Positions 22,580 to 46,527 of a DNA stretch of 64,000 nt are shown in pieces; within the stretch, counting starts at the first letter, position 1; each line of letters opens with the position of its first letter. This DNA is from Riptortus pedestris. Its lineage: Eukaryota > Arthropoda > Insecta > Hemiptera > Alydidae. The notes beneath the pieces are model-generated. The model was not told where the DNA came from, did not search any database, and saw only the letters and a program-made list of their open reading frames with translations. The stretch lies in assembly GCA_019009955.1 (NCBI GenBank), contig CM032231.1:88628501-88692500 (forward strand), written 5' to 3'. The translations under genes and the position numbers were made by a program.

Positions 22580-23338
22580 GGGGGGGGGGGAGAGAGAGAC
22601 AGTTAGTTTGTTTATATTGCTTTTAAAAGTAAAATGCTGCTGTTATCAATATCAACAGGTTTGAGACATTTTAACAGAAGCTATGAATGAATTAGCCTTC
22701 TTATTACCTGAATGAAAATCAATGGAAATGAAAAATAATTACAATTGTATATTAGTAATGAATGAATAATAATTTAATTATTTTTTTATATGAATCAAAA
22801 GTTGTTAGCACTTGCTAGGATTCGAATTTGTATAAAGGTCGGGTATTTACCAACTAAACTGCAGGTATGACAAGCAACCGGTATGTAAAACAATTTTCTC
22901 TATGACAAACTTTCCCAATACAAAGCACCGCATCGATCATTTGAAAATGGACAACAATTAACTTAAAATAGGTTTCTCCTACCACACCGAAACTCTATTT
23001 GTTATTAGTTTTTAGGATGATTTTTACTGCAAATAAATAAATAATAATTGAACTATTTTGAACATGAGAAAAAAATATATAAAGTACTAATTATTTATTG
23101 AGAGTATTCCATCTTAAAAGCCAATAAAATACAGTGTATGAATAGTTTGCTGAGAATTAATGAAGTTATCAGGCAAATGAATTTCTTAGTCTTATAAAGT
23201 TCATTATTGAAATGTAAAGAGAATATTAGCAAGTCGTAATTTACCAGAATTTTTGCAAACTGGGAGGTCATCAGTCCAGCTCATAACTTCTTCAAAACTG
23301 TAATTTTTAAGTCTGTCCTTCTCAGAAGTAGTTGGCAT
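12766..23338 (-). CDS. TAB1: TAK1-binding protein 1 (TAB1), PP2C-fold adaptor, 8 exons, 438 aa
   Basis: Exons in transcript order (high to low): 23338-23245, 20783-20543, 19664-19535, 19455-19218, 18519-18363, 18277-18178, 15129-14937, 12929-12766. All have GT/AG borders and the phases close exactly to 1317 nt. The product matches vertebrate TAB1 along its length: SWTDDLPVCKNSGVG near the N-terminus, LYGVFDGHEG (D74), AAELLLGQLAG, LYVANVGNSRALLCK, VDHDLSNEDELLRL, EEPIIAEPEL, SDGLYKSLEKA (D294), DDITLLVRNF (D358/D359) and the C-terminal TAK1-binding motif PAYVDFTEFYE (412-422). TAB1 binds and activates the kinase TAK1 in immune and stress signalling. Vertebrate TAB1 is a pseudophosphatase; here the DGH and SDG aspartates are kept. 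The linker between PP2C domain and TAK1 motif is only about 45 residues, much shorter than in human TAB1 (504 aa). The acceptor part of exon 5 is tandemly duplicated in the preceding intron. Confidence 0.95.
13370..13690 (-). repeat. Helentron-type (HINE-like) internal fragment, reverse, in TAB1 intron 7
   Basis: GAGTTGAAGAGTGGGAGTTT, AGGCTGAAAAGGGC, TGTATAGAACAACAATTGTA and AAATCCCCACACACC follow the same order as the reverse complement of the full copies' internal part. It is strongly diverged and without termini. Confidence 0.45.
13691..14936. other. TAB1 intron 7, no recognised element
   Basis: The short ORFs here (for example 14367-14558) have no splice context or family resemblance. 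The 14330-14760 stretch is somewhat less AT-rich and could be an old repeat, but I could not classify it. Confidence 0.4.
15130..16457. other. TAB1 intron 6, no recognised element
   Basis: Near-duplicate short segments occur (AATGAAAAGAGGTTATGTTT at about 15237 and 15295; ACCAATTAATACGAGGCACC-like at about 16317 and 16351), showing small local duplications. No gene or known repeat was recognised. Confidence 0.4.
16589..16659. repeat. (TA)n microsatellite
   Basis: About 35 TA dinucleotides form the microsatellite block of the Helentron-type element. The IYIYIY reading frame here is an artefact of the repeat. Confidence 0.95.
16691..17021. repeat. Near-perfect 331-bp palindrome
   Basis: The left arm starting TATGTGGTGTGTTGTTCTTT and the right arm ending AAAGAACAACACACCACATA are exact reverse complements as far as I can check by eye, centred at C16856. 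The only mismatch I saw is C16848 opposite C16864. The outer edges merge into (TA)n. A diverged single arm of the same sequence occurs at 39597-39665. Confidence 0.9.
17471..18177. other. Remainder of TAB1 intron 6, no recognised element
   Basis: AT-rich DNA with a T16-like run near 17960. No coding or repeat signature was recognised. Confidence 0.4.
18451..19015 (-). repeat. Five 113-bp tandem repeats carrying the TAB1 exon 5 acceptor and first 69 exon bases
   Basis: Copies start at 18451, 18564, 18677, 18790 and 18903, each exactly 113 bp, with only single-base differences noted (for example CTAGTACACT in copy 2 and AAGCCATCT in copy 4). In transcript orientation each unit holds TTTCTTTCCTCAG, then the first 69 nt of exon 5, then 44 nt of intron. 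Only the lowest copy continues into the rest of exon 5 and its donor. In the other four the coding frame would run into a TAG a few codons past the break (NYTEIEN, stop). Confidence 0.95.
19665..20542. other. TAB1 intron 2, no recognised element
   Basis: A minus-strand ORF at 19948-20187 and the 20200-20520 stretch look like decayed repeat sequence but match nothing I recognise. The donor at 20542 (GTTGGT) is a weaker-than-usual consensus. Confidence 0.4.
21155..22105 (+). mobile_element. Helentron-type (HINE-like) element, diverged, apparently composite, in TAB1 intron 1
   Basis: The 5' hairpin (CCCCTTAAGGGAAATCAG at about 21161), the CTCATGACCCAATTTTC and GTCCATCGATCCTACATAGG blocks, and the 3' end ACAGCACCTGCATGACAGAC (about 22074-22093) are all present. 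The microsatellite is reduced to a short TTTATTTATTTG tract. A second copy of the GGCAGAAATTGGACAAGGAA-to-GTCGGGTTGAAAAATG section (21820-21900) suggests nesting or recombination between two copies. Confidence 0.7.
22519..22575. repeat. (TA)n microsatellite followed by G10 and (GA)n
   Basis: About 28 TA units, then AAATAAG, ten G residues near 22580-22589 and AGAGAGAGAC. Confidence 0.95.
22796..22885 (-). repeat. tRNA-like fragment, probably SINE-derived
   Basis: On the minus strand there is an A-box-like TTTAGTTGGTAAAT and a B-box-like AAATTCGAATCCTAG about 30 nt apart. The acceptor arms do not pair well and the anticodon arm is degenerate, so a functional tRNA gene is unlikely. Confidence 0.35.
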
Positions 23339-23618
23339 TATTAAAGTAACTCTCCTTAATAATAGTATTTAATCTATAATCAAAATAATAGGAACATCTC
23401 TATATTCATCTCAATTATATGTTTCAATCTGTTATGCCATAGGAAAACATTTTTATTTCAAATAAAAAATTAACATTTAAATTTGTTTACAAAATAACCT
23501 GACATTTCTTTAACCATTCTTTACCAGACTAGAGCTACGTACATTGATAGCTTTGTACATAGATTAATATAAGGACTAAAAGTCTAATTGCTTTAAGGAA
23601 TATTTTGGGGGAAATACA

Positions 23619-23656
23619 GTTTTCGGAATTAAGGAGCAACGCTTAATTCCGAAAAC
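23619..23656. repeat. Perfect 15-bp inverted repeat (hairpin) 280 bp upstream of the TAB1 start codon
   Basis: Arms GTTTTCGGAATTAAG (23619-23633) and CTTAATTCCGAAAAC (23642-23656) are exact reverse complements around the 8-nt loop GAGCAACG. It could be a MITE end, a regulatory palindrome or a transcript hairpin. Confidence 0.85.
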
Positions 23657-23784
23657 AATTTTGGTCATATACCCCGGACATCATCGGCTCATTTTAAAAG
23701 AGGCCTTTAATTTAAACAAAAAAAAATCGCTTAAATTAATAGGTCTTCAACCCTCGATTTAAAAATAAAAAAATGTTAGCCAAT

Positions 23785-23965
23785 ATAACTAAGACTAATC
23801 CGGATGTGTTATCTACAGGTAACTACCCTTTCTACCTATGGCGAGACACGGATTATATTTAGTGAATTCATCACTTAATAAATAAAATTCTACTGTCTAT
23901 TAGGCAATAGAACACAGGACTGTAGATTTATCAATTGTATTAAGGCCAACACACGTAACTCAGAC
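23785..23965 (-). repeat. Diverged tRNA-derived SINE, reverse
   Basis: GACTAATCCGGATGTGTTAT, CAGGTAACTACCCTTTCTAC and AATTCATCACTTAATAAATA follow the family order in reverse. The tRNA-like head (CACAGGACTGTAGATTTA) is badly eroded. Confidence 0.6.
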
Positions 23966-24499
23966 GTTTGATCAGACCATCTTCCCCTTCATTTTGACAG
24001 AATGATTTTGTGCAAAGTTAACCCAATCTTTACATTTCCACGGGAAACGATTTCTATTTCAACCAGTCTTTCTTTGACTGGTTTCAAAGCTTGTTCTCCA
24101 TAAAATTGATGCCACAGAGCTACTTCTTAGGAGTGTTTCTTTTATTGTATTTACCCCGCTCCATTAGTTCAGTGCATGCCCAATTATTAGAAAAGCTAAT
24201 TATGATTCCTAACCAATGCTCTTAAATGCGCTAAATATTACAGTTCCTGGTGAAGATGGCTAAATACCATGGAAAATTTCTTTAGTAAGAGTGGATATGG
24301 CCGCTGGAGTAGATGGTCGAGATTTAGACCTTTCCCAGCGTTGTGGTTCGACAAGATATACAACTACTTTCTACTCATTGGCAGTGCTTTCTTATTATTT
24401 AAATTTCAGTTGAAGTTAGCTGCTCGTCTGTTTGAGAGAGACTTTTTTCTAATAAGTATTTGTCACTCAGATCCTAATACCTCCTATTATTGCTGATTT

Positions 24500-24618
24500 T
24501 AGCAGATTTCCCTTAAGGGAAATCAGCTATTGAGGTCGTACTCATGACGCGAGTTTCGAAATATTTCTTCAAATGTCCATCGATCCTATCCAGGAGATGA
24601 CGAAAATGAGGACCGTTC

Positions 24619-24684
<66 letters not shown>

Positions 24685-25147
24685 CTGTTAACGCTCTAGC
24701 GGTCGCAATTTTCGTTTGATCGTTACCAAACTCGATATTTAAGCGTTTTATGCAAAAATAAAGATCAAGTTCGTTAATGGCTGAAATCGGACCAGTGGGA
24801 GGGGGGGGGGTTTAGAGGGGAGGATTTTCTAAAATTTGAAATATTTACGTTACTATACGTCGGATCGAAAAATTGTATAGAATCAATCTTATTGCAAATT
24901 AAATTTACTATAAATAATGTTATATACATGTATTCTGTATCTTGAATATTAACCGAGATATTTGCATTTTTCTGTTTTCAACTTCTGAGATGATTTCGGC
25001 CAACTTCGGGTCTTGTCGTGAGTTTCCGTCAAGAGCTAGTTCGGGCCGTTCCCGTAACTGTTTGACTCTATTCTGAAATTTCTCTATTGTAAAACTTCAC
25101 GTGGGAAATCTGCTTAGTTTACGCAGCCCCTGCGTGACTGACTTTTA
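24500..25147 (+). mobile_element. Helentron-associated (HINE/DINE-1-like) element, full length
   Basis: The best copy in the window. It starts AGCAGATTTCCCTTAAGGGA, then GTCCATCGATCCTATCCAGG, an (AT)n block at about 24625-24680, TTTGTCTGTTAACGCTC, a G-rich GGGAGGGGGGGGGGTTTAGA tract, and ends GGGAAATCTGCTTAGTTTAC followed by the perfect stem-loop ACGCAG-CCC-CTGCGT. The sub-terminal repeats AGCAGATTTCCC and GGGAAATCTGCT are exact reverse complements. Insertion between T residues fits Helentrons. The non-coding body means movement would need a helicase-encoding partner elsewhere. Confidence 0.85.
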
Positions 25148-25304
25148 TTTTAAGCAGGTGATAGGTTGTTGACCGGCCTCTTTGCTTAAGAGTTCCAATA
25201 ACTGGTACCTAGCTAATACAGGTGAAGAACAAATATAATAAACTCTAAAGTGGATCCACATTTCTTCATGAAAATGTAATTACCGGTAGCCTAATACTAT
25301 TTGT

Positions 25305-25526
25305 GGGGCTCAGGTTAGCCATGTGAGTTAAAGCGTTGACCTTAATCTCACATGGTAAACCTTGATTGGCGAGTTCGATTCTTGCCTGGGCAAAGGAAAT
25401 TATTTAGTGACGAAATTCATTAAATAACATCCTAAATCCCACCATGGCTAGAAAAGGGTGGTAACCTGTAGTTAGCCCGTCTCAATTAGAATTACTTGCA
25501 CAAGTGGACGTTAATAAATAATAATA
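25305..25526 (+). repeat. tRNA-derived SINE, full length
   Basis: The head GGGGCTCAGGTTAGCC, A-box-like GTTAGCCATGTGAGTTAAAG, B-box GAGTTCGATTCTTGCC, body TTATTTAGTGACGAAATTCA and CTAGAAAAGGGTGGTAACCT, and tail AAGTGGACGTTAATAAATAA make this the reference copy. The tail of ATA/ATAA repeats is typical of LINE-mobilised SINEs. Confidence 0.85.
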
Positions 25527-26059
25527 CTGTTTGATAGGATCTAAAGGGCTAGTTCTTTATAGTGATTAACGTATATATATTGTAAAATAAAAACGTATTT
25601 AAACATAATCATACATGTAATATGCCATGTGCCAATGGAACATGTATGCAATTATTAATAAATAACTCCTCACAGGGTTATTATGAGAAAAAAAAAGCTA
25701 GTTCTTGAGTACGATTATAACATTTTAGTAGTATTTACTATAGTAATCTACAGACCCATATCGTTCAGACAAATTTTGTTAGCCAAATCAGGAATGAGGT
25801 GCTTATCTAGACCTTTCTATAGATCAAATATTCTCATAATTTAATTGCTAAGGTTGAGTAAGACTGATATCCGCCAATCCTCTAAAATTCCAAGAAGCTA
25901 GGATCTATTACCAATATGCCGCATATTCATGTAATCTTTATGATAACCGTGAATATGTAAGGAATTGATATTTGACCACTACAATAGGAGTATTATTATG
26001 TAGTTGTTCTTAATATACACCATAAATATTCGTTATGCTCTTCTGTGGATATAGTGTGA

Positions 26060-26067
26060 TGACGTCA
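26060..26067. promoter_or_regulatory. CRE palindrome TGACGTCA, putative promoter of the 4HB CoA-transferase gene
   Basis: An exact 8-bp CREB/ATF consensus lies 229 bp upstream of the start codon at 26296, in a slightly GC-richer stretch. Use by CREB/ATF factors is inferred. Confidence 0.5.
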
Positions 26068-26295
26068 CATTGTGCAGCGATATTATAATCAGGCATTCTC
26101 CCGTACTGTGTATTCTAGTTGTTTGGCTAATTTACTTATCAAGACCTCTCTTGGTTTGAACCTTGATACTGGGTGTCTGTCATTCACTCAGTTCAGTAGT
26201 TGTCACATTAATCGCCCGTGCATTTGTATTATTATTCCGTATTTTTTAAAAAAAATTATTTTCATTTGGATTTAGTGTATTATTTCATGTTTTAA

Positions 26296-40452
<14,157 letters not shown>

Positions 40453-42692
40453 CCTCAAATTCAAGATATAGCCATTTAATATAATTGACAATCTCAAAAT
40501 AAATTGTTATCTATTGAGAGAATTGCTGTGGCCAGCACTTTTCTACAGTTAATTTGTAAAAGCCTAGTGGGTTTTCACCAAATCAGACTGCTCTTATGGT
40601 AGCTTAAATTAAGCACTTTAGACTCCATCATATTAACTAAAAATAAAATTGCCTTATTAAAATTATTGACATGAAAATATTGCATTAAAATCAATCTGGA
40701 ATTGTTATTTGATTCATAGTGTGTGTTATATGTGAAAATTGTATGATAATTTATTACAAAATTTGAAACCCTATATTGTTTTTTGTTTTTTTCTGACTAA
40801 TATTATTCATACTAATACCTTTTGTATATTATTATGTAAGTTATCCTGTATTCATGTACCAATGTTTTAAGCTTCTTTTGGGTGGCTTCAAACCTTAATA
40901 AATGTAGTTGCAGTCAATGATTGGATTTAAGTTTCCAGGGGCCTATTGTGAGCAGTGTTAATGATTACTCATATTTTGTTATCTCTTCTCTGCTTTTGTA
41001 CAAGTATTTTTTTTTGTATAATAATTTTTTTGAATGTTAAGAACTGACATATTTGTTATCTCACCTTATTAAATTTCAGTTAATACCTAATTTAAAAGTT
41101 CATTCAACCCTCATCAATTTTGCTATGCATATCAAAAATCGCTAGTATAGGAAAGGATTTTGAAAGCTATTAAACTAGTACTAACTTCTTTTCTACGCTA
41201 GAAAAATAACAGTATTATTTATCTCTGTTATTAAATTGAAAATAAAACATCTGTATACCTACTTTAAAAAAAAAAACGAAAACTATTAACTACATAGTCC
41301 ATAACTTAGTCTGATTTCAAATCCTCTCAGGGATTTTCCTTATATATTCTCTCTCGAAGATTATATGCTTTTTCATTCTATATCTCACATAGCCCATAAT
41401 ATGAATATTCTTCACCATTCTTTAATATTTGTGGTTGTCTAAAGTGGTTCCCTTTTCCATTATCTACTCTTGAAAACGTATTCAATGGAAGTAACCCTGT
41501 GATCATATAGATGAGATCAGTTCTTATCAACTCCTGTTATATTAATAAAGGCTTGTCTTTGGATACCTGGCCAATGCTTCTTAGTTCATATTTTGATCAG
41601 CATACTTATCAAACCAGTATGCTTATATGATCTTATGGTATAAGACAGGGTCTTCTCGGAGGAACATGTTTCTTCTATAGTTTCCACGCCCATCAAACAA
41701 GCCTATCTTCAGGATTGGACCATTTAACCTCTGTGATCTGTTCCTCTCCCTAGATCTTCAGGAGGAAATACATCCCAATCTATTTTTCTTTTGAATTCCT
41801 AACCTCTTCTTTCAACAGCTTGTCCCTTCTTTAAGCAATCTCCAGGCAATTTTGCCCCGAATTTCCATCAGGTGGCATTTGTATTTTCCAGTAGATCTGG
41901 TTCTTGATATATTTTATGCTAGTCCTCTCAGCATAGTTCTAAATCATTAATCGCTGTAGGGCTTCCTTTATTCAGAAACTCTACTTGAAGTGATGTTGGA
42001 ATAGCCCAAGTACTTTCTGCTTTACTACTTTTCAATTTGTGTTTCAATTATATTGTTCATTCCTATAAATTCAGCCCTCTTTCTTCTTAAATGGAAACAT
42101 ACCTTGCCATTCTGCCAGTTTTCCTTTATGTCTTACAGCTGATGGGTATTCTCTATAACATTTTCTAAGACCCTGCTTTTAATGATTCCAATAGTATAAG
42201 ATTCTGTTTTCTGTTTCATTTATTTTTTTTTTTTTTTTTTTATGATGTCATCCCTAGAGAAAAGCAGGGGCCCCTTTCTGCCGAAATCTTTTGTAGCAAG
42301 AACACAACTCAAAACAATTGTTTTCAATTCAACTTACAGTAGTCATTTTCTCACCTCAATAAATGTTCAAAGATGTTAAAGGAAATACAAAAAGAGCTAA
42401 TTTCTCATAATATAAATCTGCTAATAAAAGTAAATAAATAAAAACTTCATATGCAGCTTTTATTTTATATATTTTTTACTGTTGTGTTATCAGATAATCT
42501 ATTACGGGGATTAAGTTATTGAGGTTGTACTCAAGACATAATTTATGAAAATTTTCCTAAAAACTATTGATTCTATTTTTTGAGGGGACAGATTTTTTGT
42601 CTTATAGTAATCTTTTTCATTTTCTTCAGTACATTATATAGTACAATAAATTTTCAATTGGACATGAATTTGATCAAGTTTTTGTATATATA
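40453..42692. other. CoA-transferase 3' UTR and intergenic DNA
   Basis: AATAAA motifs at about 40498 and 40895 are possible polyadenylation signals. 41280-42240 is less AT-rich than its surroundings and may be an old repeat I cannot classify. A short Helentron-type 5' fragment (TTATTGAGGTTGTACTCAAG) is at about 42500-42600. Confidence 0.45.
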
Positions 42693-44322
42693 GGGTGTCC
42701 CAAGTTCTGCTACCCCCTTAAAATCTGATTTGCTTTAATATAAGGCTATGACTTAGTGTACCATAATAGTGACCTCTGAAGAATCTTTTCCATCTATACT
42801 CACAACCGTCTACAGTACTTCTCCAGCGATCATAACTTTGAAATTTCAAATCGAATGCCACACTTTTTATGACGGATTCTTGTAGAAAATCAAATTCTAA
42901 AACTAGTTTATATCAATGAATTTTTCAATTTGAAGTATTCTTTAACCATAAAATCCAAAAACATGTTTTTAACACAAACATTATTTTCTCAGGAACAGTA
43001 CATTTTATTGAAAAATGCTGCAAGAAAATTATCTTTGAAACAAGACTAGGGAAAAATAATGGTTTCTGAAAAAAAGTATTTAACTTGAAATAACGCAAAA
43101 GTTTTTTTGAATGAATTCAAAAAATGTTTATAACAAAAAACATTCTTAGAATTAATTTATTGTAAACCAATTACTTATTAATTATTTTTAAAAGGGATAC
43201 ATTTTTCCACCTGAATAGTTTCATGTATAAAAACAGAAAGCAGTTTTTTCTTTGCACTACAATACTGAAATATTTTTCGACACTGTGTATTTCTGCTACT
43301 GTAATTGAATTTATTTCAAATTTGATTTTATTTTTCATGTCTTCACTATTCTGCGACCTATTCTGATAGACGATGTTTTTGACCCTCTCCCATAGGAAAT
43401 ATTTAATTTCTGTCAGATCGGGTGATCTGGGTTGTCCTCAATGTCCAAGCTACGATCGATGCTGAAGCTGGGAAACATTTCTTTTATTGTAGTACTTCTA
43501 CAAAAGGTACTTTCATCTGTCCACAAGACATTCAGGAAAACTGAGGCTCCCAGTTTTCTTTGGGCCCAATGGCCAAATTTTAATCTCTTATCAAAATCAG
43601 TTGGCTGGAGTGCCTTTTGGATAAGCCTGTGACTTAAGTGATGTCTCAAGCTTTTATTTGGAAATGGCTTCCACTGTTGCTAGGGCATAAATTATATTTA
43701 TTTCTTTGCGGTTTGGACACTGTACCTCGCAGGGAATAAGCTGCAAGACAGCCCGTAGCGCAAATAGCTATGCACTAAGAAATCAATCTCAACTTAAACC
43801 AACAGCTAAAGTGTTGATAAGCAATCCGATGTTTAAAGGAAGAGGAATACCTCAAATCCTTAATAACTAATAACCTTTGAAACCTCAAATCTTTAATAAC
43901 TTTTCCGTTCATGTATAGTTATTGCAATCCATAATTGGTCTCTTGTGGTAAGTATTTCGATTTAAGTATTTCAACTTCTATGTTGCAGCAGTTTCAAGAA
44001 AATACACCGTTCTGAGATAAAGATTAATGTTTAAAAACGTGTTTTTGCCAGTTTGCTGTAAAGGATGCGTCAAATAAAAAAATCACCGAAATAAACTAGT
44101 TTTAGAATTTGCTTTTTTTTATCAGAATCCGTCATAAAAAGTATGACATTCCATTGGAAATTCCAAAGTTATGGTCGCTGGAGAAGTACTGGTGAAGGTT
44201 ATGAGGTTGAATGTGGACTGAAGAGATTCTTCAGGGGTCACAGTTATCGTACACCGAGTCTCAGCCATGCGTAAAAGCAATTGCAGATTTGAAGGGGAGT
44301 GCTACGCGAACTTGGGGCACCC
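42693..44322. mobile_element. DDE-type DNA transposon relic with ~300-bp terminal inverted repeats
   Basis: The left end GGGTGTCCCAAGTTCTG and the right end read inward, GGGTGCCCCAAGTTCGCG, begin long diverged inverted repeats that can still be followed for about 300 bp (shared blocks include GAAGAATCT, AGTACTTCTCCAGCGA, TTTTTATGACGGATTCT and AATTCTAAAACTAGTTTAT). Between them, on the minus strand at 43649-43413, is a transposase fragment with FDKRLKFGHWAQRKLGASVF and VLWTDESTF, a DDE-domain signature of Tc1/mariner-like transposases common in insects. Most of the transposase is missing. The target-site duplication is not clear. Confidence 0.8.
43413..43649 (-). pseudogene. Transposase fragment (DDE domain) inside the long-TIR transposon
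   Basis: A 78-codon minus ORF with VLWTDESTFCRSTT, resembling the WTDE(A/S)TF block around the second catalytic acidic residue of mariner-like transposases. Flanking conserved blocks (N-terminal helix-turn-helix, HLW and the final DDE residue) are absent. Confidence 0.7.
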
Positions 44323-45003
44323 TTTATAATTTATTTTTTGAGCAGACTTTTTAGTAAACTAAGTATCAACAAAGATATTACTTCTTCTTAGTAGTTGAAA
44401 GAATTTTAATGTTTGACCTACTAATATTTGAATCTAATTTTCTTTGTCGATCCTGGCTTCATCTTGATACAGTCCCCTACTTTTACCTGCTTATGATGTG
44501 TGATCTCTCTACGTAGCTGCCTGTATTACAATATTAAGTTAAGGCTAGCTAACAGAATGGTAGAACAGAGAACTCAACTGACGTTATTGAGTCAGAAAGA
44601 GATATCATAACGTCAGTAGCATGAGTAACTTTTGGATAGCGTTTTCCAAAAACCAAAGGGTTTCAGTGGCTATCCAAGACTATGTTATTGGAAGTTGATC
44701 CTACAAACATGTGCTAAAAGATAATATTTCTGACTCCCTTATAACTCCCCACTCCTGTTTGTCACTGAGAATATAAGTCAAAGTTGGGTTAGTAGTAATA
44801 TACGTACCATGTTTCATAAAATTCTGCTCATTAGTTTAGGCTTGACAAGGTAATAAACAAGCAGACGCCAAAGCCAAAAATTGTTAAAATAATATCAATG
44901 TGAAACAAAATACTATTATCTTGAAATATTGAAAAAAATAATCAATGTACAGACGTTACAATTTTATGTATACATTTGTTTGTTAACGCTCTAGCATTAT
45001 GAA
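44323..45003. other. Intergenic stretch, nothing recognised
   Basis: No ORF with family resemblance and no repeat boundary seen. Confidence 0.4.
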
Positions 45004-45625
45004 TTAGCAGATTTCCCTTAGGGAGTCAGGTTTTGAGGTCATACTCTTGACACGATTTTTGAAAATGTTCTTCAAATGCCCATTGATCCTACCCAAGAGA
45101 TGACGAAAATGAGATCCGTTCAAAACTATATTTATATATATGTGTGTGTGTCCGTTAACGCTCTTGCGGTCGCAATTTTTGTTTGATGTTATCAATCTCG
45201 ATATTTAAACGTTTTATGTAATACTGAAGAACAGGTCGTTAATGGCTGAAATCCGACCATTGGGAGAGGAAGTTTAGAGGGGGGATTTCCGAAAATTAAA
45301 ATATCTCCGTTATTATGCGTGGGATCTAAATATTGCCCAAAACTAATCTTATTGCAAAAGCGTTGTTCTATAAATGTTCTTATGTACATTTTTTCACTAT
45401 CTTGATTATTAACTGAGATATTTGCATTTGTTAGTTTTTGGTCTTCAGTAAACCCCCACTTCTACTCATGTCATATTAACAATACGCTGTTATATTATGA
45501 AGCACATTATTTGAAGCCTGAATACCAAATATTTTTCTCATAGAACTTTTAAGTTTTAAGATAAATGCAAATACATGACACTCTTGGGAATCTACTTAGT
45601 TAACGCAGCCCTTGCATGACAGACG
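45004..45625 (+). mobile_element. Helentron-type (HINE-like) element, diverged full length
   Basis: It has TTAGCAGATTTCCCTTAGGG at the 5' end, CCCATTGATCCTACCCAAGA, a short TATATATATGTGTGTGTG microsatellite, CGCTCTTGCGGTCGCAATTT, and GGGAATCTACTTAGTTAACG followed by CAGCCCTTGCATGACAGACG at the 3' end. The stem-loop is partly degraded. Confidence 0.8.
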
Positions 45626-45644
45626 CAGTGTGTATGTATGTATG

Positions 45645-45645
<1 letters not shown>

Positions 45646-45699
<54 letters not shown>
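45646..45699. repeat. (AT)n microsatellite preceded by (GTAT)n
   Basis: About 27 AT units follow GTATGTATGTATGTAT directly after the Helentron-type 3' end. Confidence 0.95.
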
Positions 45700-45974
45700 T
45701 AGCTATATCTGTATTCATTTGAGGCTGAATGAAGATGGTATTTTTTTGGCGAGGCTTTACTTTCCACAATATTTTGATATTTCTCCGTCCCCGTGTTTAT
45801 AATTTATACCCGTCGTTGCTGTGGATTGTAAATAATAAAATTATTTGTTTTTTAAGAGTTCACTGTTGTCAATATTTTTATATTTTCCGTCTCCTGAGCA
45901 TATAGTTTTTTTTATAACGTAATGGACCATATAACTCATAATCGAAGAAATTATTCTATCTTCCAAACCATGTA

Positions 45975-46122
45975 TGAATAAAAGTTCCTGTTATATATGA
46001 AACACTTCAGTTGAAGCCCAAATACCAAATGAGCTTTTACGTTTTGAGATAAATCCAAATAGGTACATGACGCACGTGGGAAATCTGCTTAGTTAACACA
46101 ACCCCTGCGTGACGGACTTTTT
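45975..46122 (+). repeat. Helentron-type (HINE-like) 3'-end fragment
   Basis: TATGAAACACTTCAGTTGAA, TTTTACGTTTTGAGATAAAT and CACGTGGGAAATCTGCTTAG followed by CCCCTGCGTGACGGACTTTT match the last ~150 bp of the full copies. Confidence 0.75.
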
Positions 46123-46527
46123 GGTTTCAGCTTTCAGTGAACCTCCGCTTCTACTCATTTGACTTACACTTTGAGTAACGAGTCACTAAACATCACGTGT
46201 CAAGCTTAAATTTCAATTCTAGAATAAAAGCTTTGTTTTACTGGAGAAATAGACAATAGATGGTAACGTGAGATCATTACCGTGCCATTCCCCTAGTTTA
46301 TAGGTTTTTTTTTTTGTTTTTTGTTTTTTTTAACTTGTTTATTAGTTGGCTAGACTTTTATTGTTTTTATATCAAATATAAATGTATTATTCGAAATGAG
46401 CGTAACTTATATTTTGTATATGAACTTATTAAGGAAAAAAACCGAGTTGCTGTTTTAAGAGTAATGATCAATACCTTCCAGGTGTTGTGAGAATATATAC
46501 CAATACAATAAACACAACACACCCAAT

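Larger units (their letters stand above)
23339..26295. other. Divergent intergenic region between TAB1 (-) and 4HB CoA-transferase (+)
   Basis: It holds a 15-bp perfect hairpin (23619-23656), a reverse SINE (23785-23965), a Helentron-type element (24500-25147), a forward SINE (25305-25526) and, near the CoA-transferase start, a CRE palindrome (26060-26067). A short plus ORF at 24269-24496 runs into the Helentron-type element and has no family resemblance. Confidence 0.6.

Noticed and set aside
22796..22885. A genuine tRNA gene
   Set aside because: A/B-box-like motifs are present, but the acceptor stem does not pair and the anticodon arm is degenerate.
25305..25390. A genuine tRNA gene at the SINE head
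   Set aside because: The same head recurs with a constant non-tRNA body and AT-rich tail at many sites, which defines a SINE.
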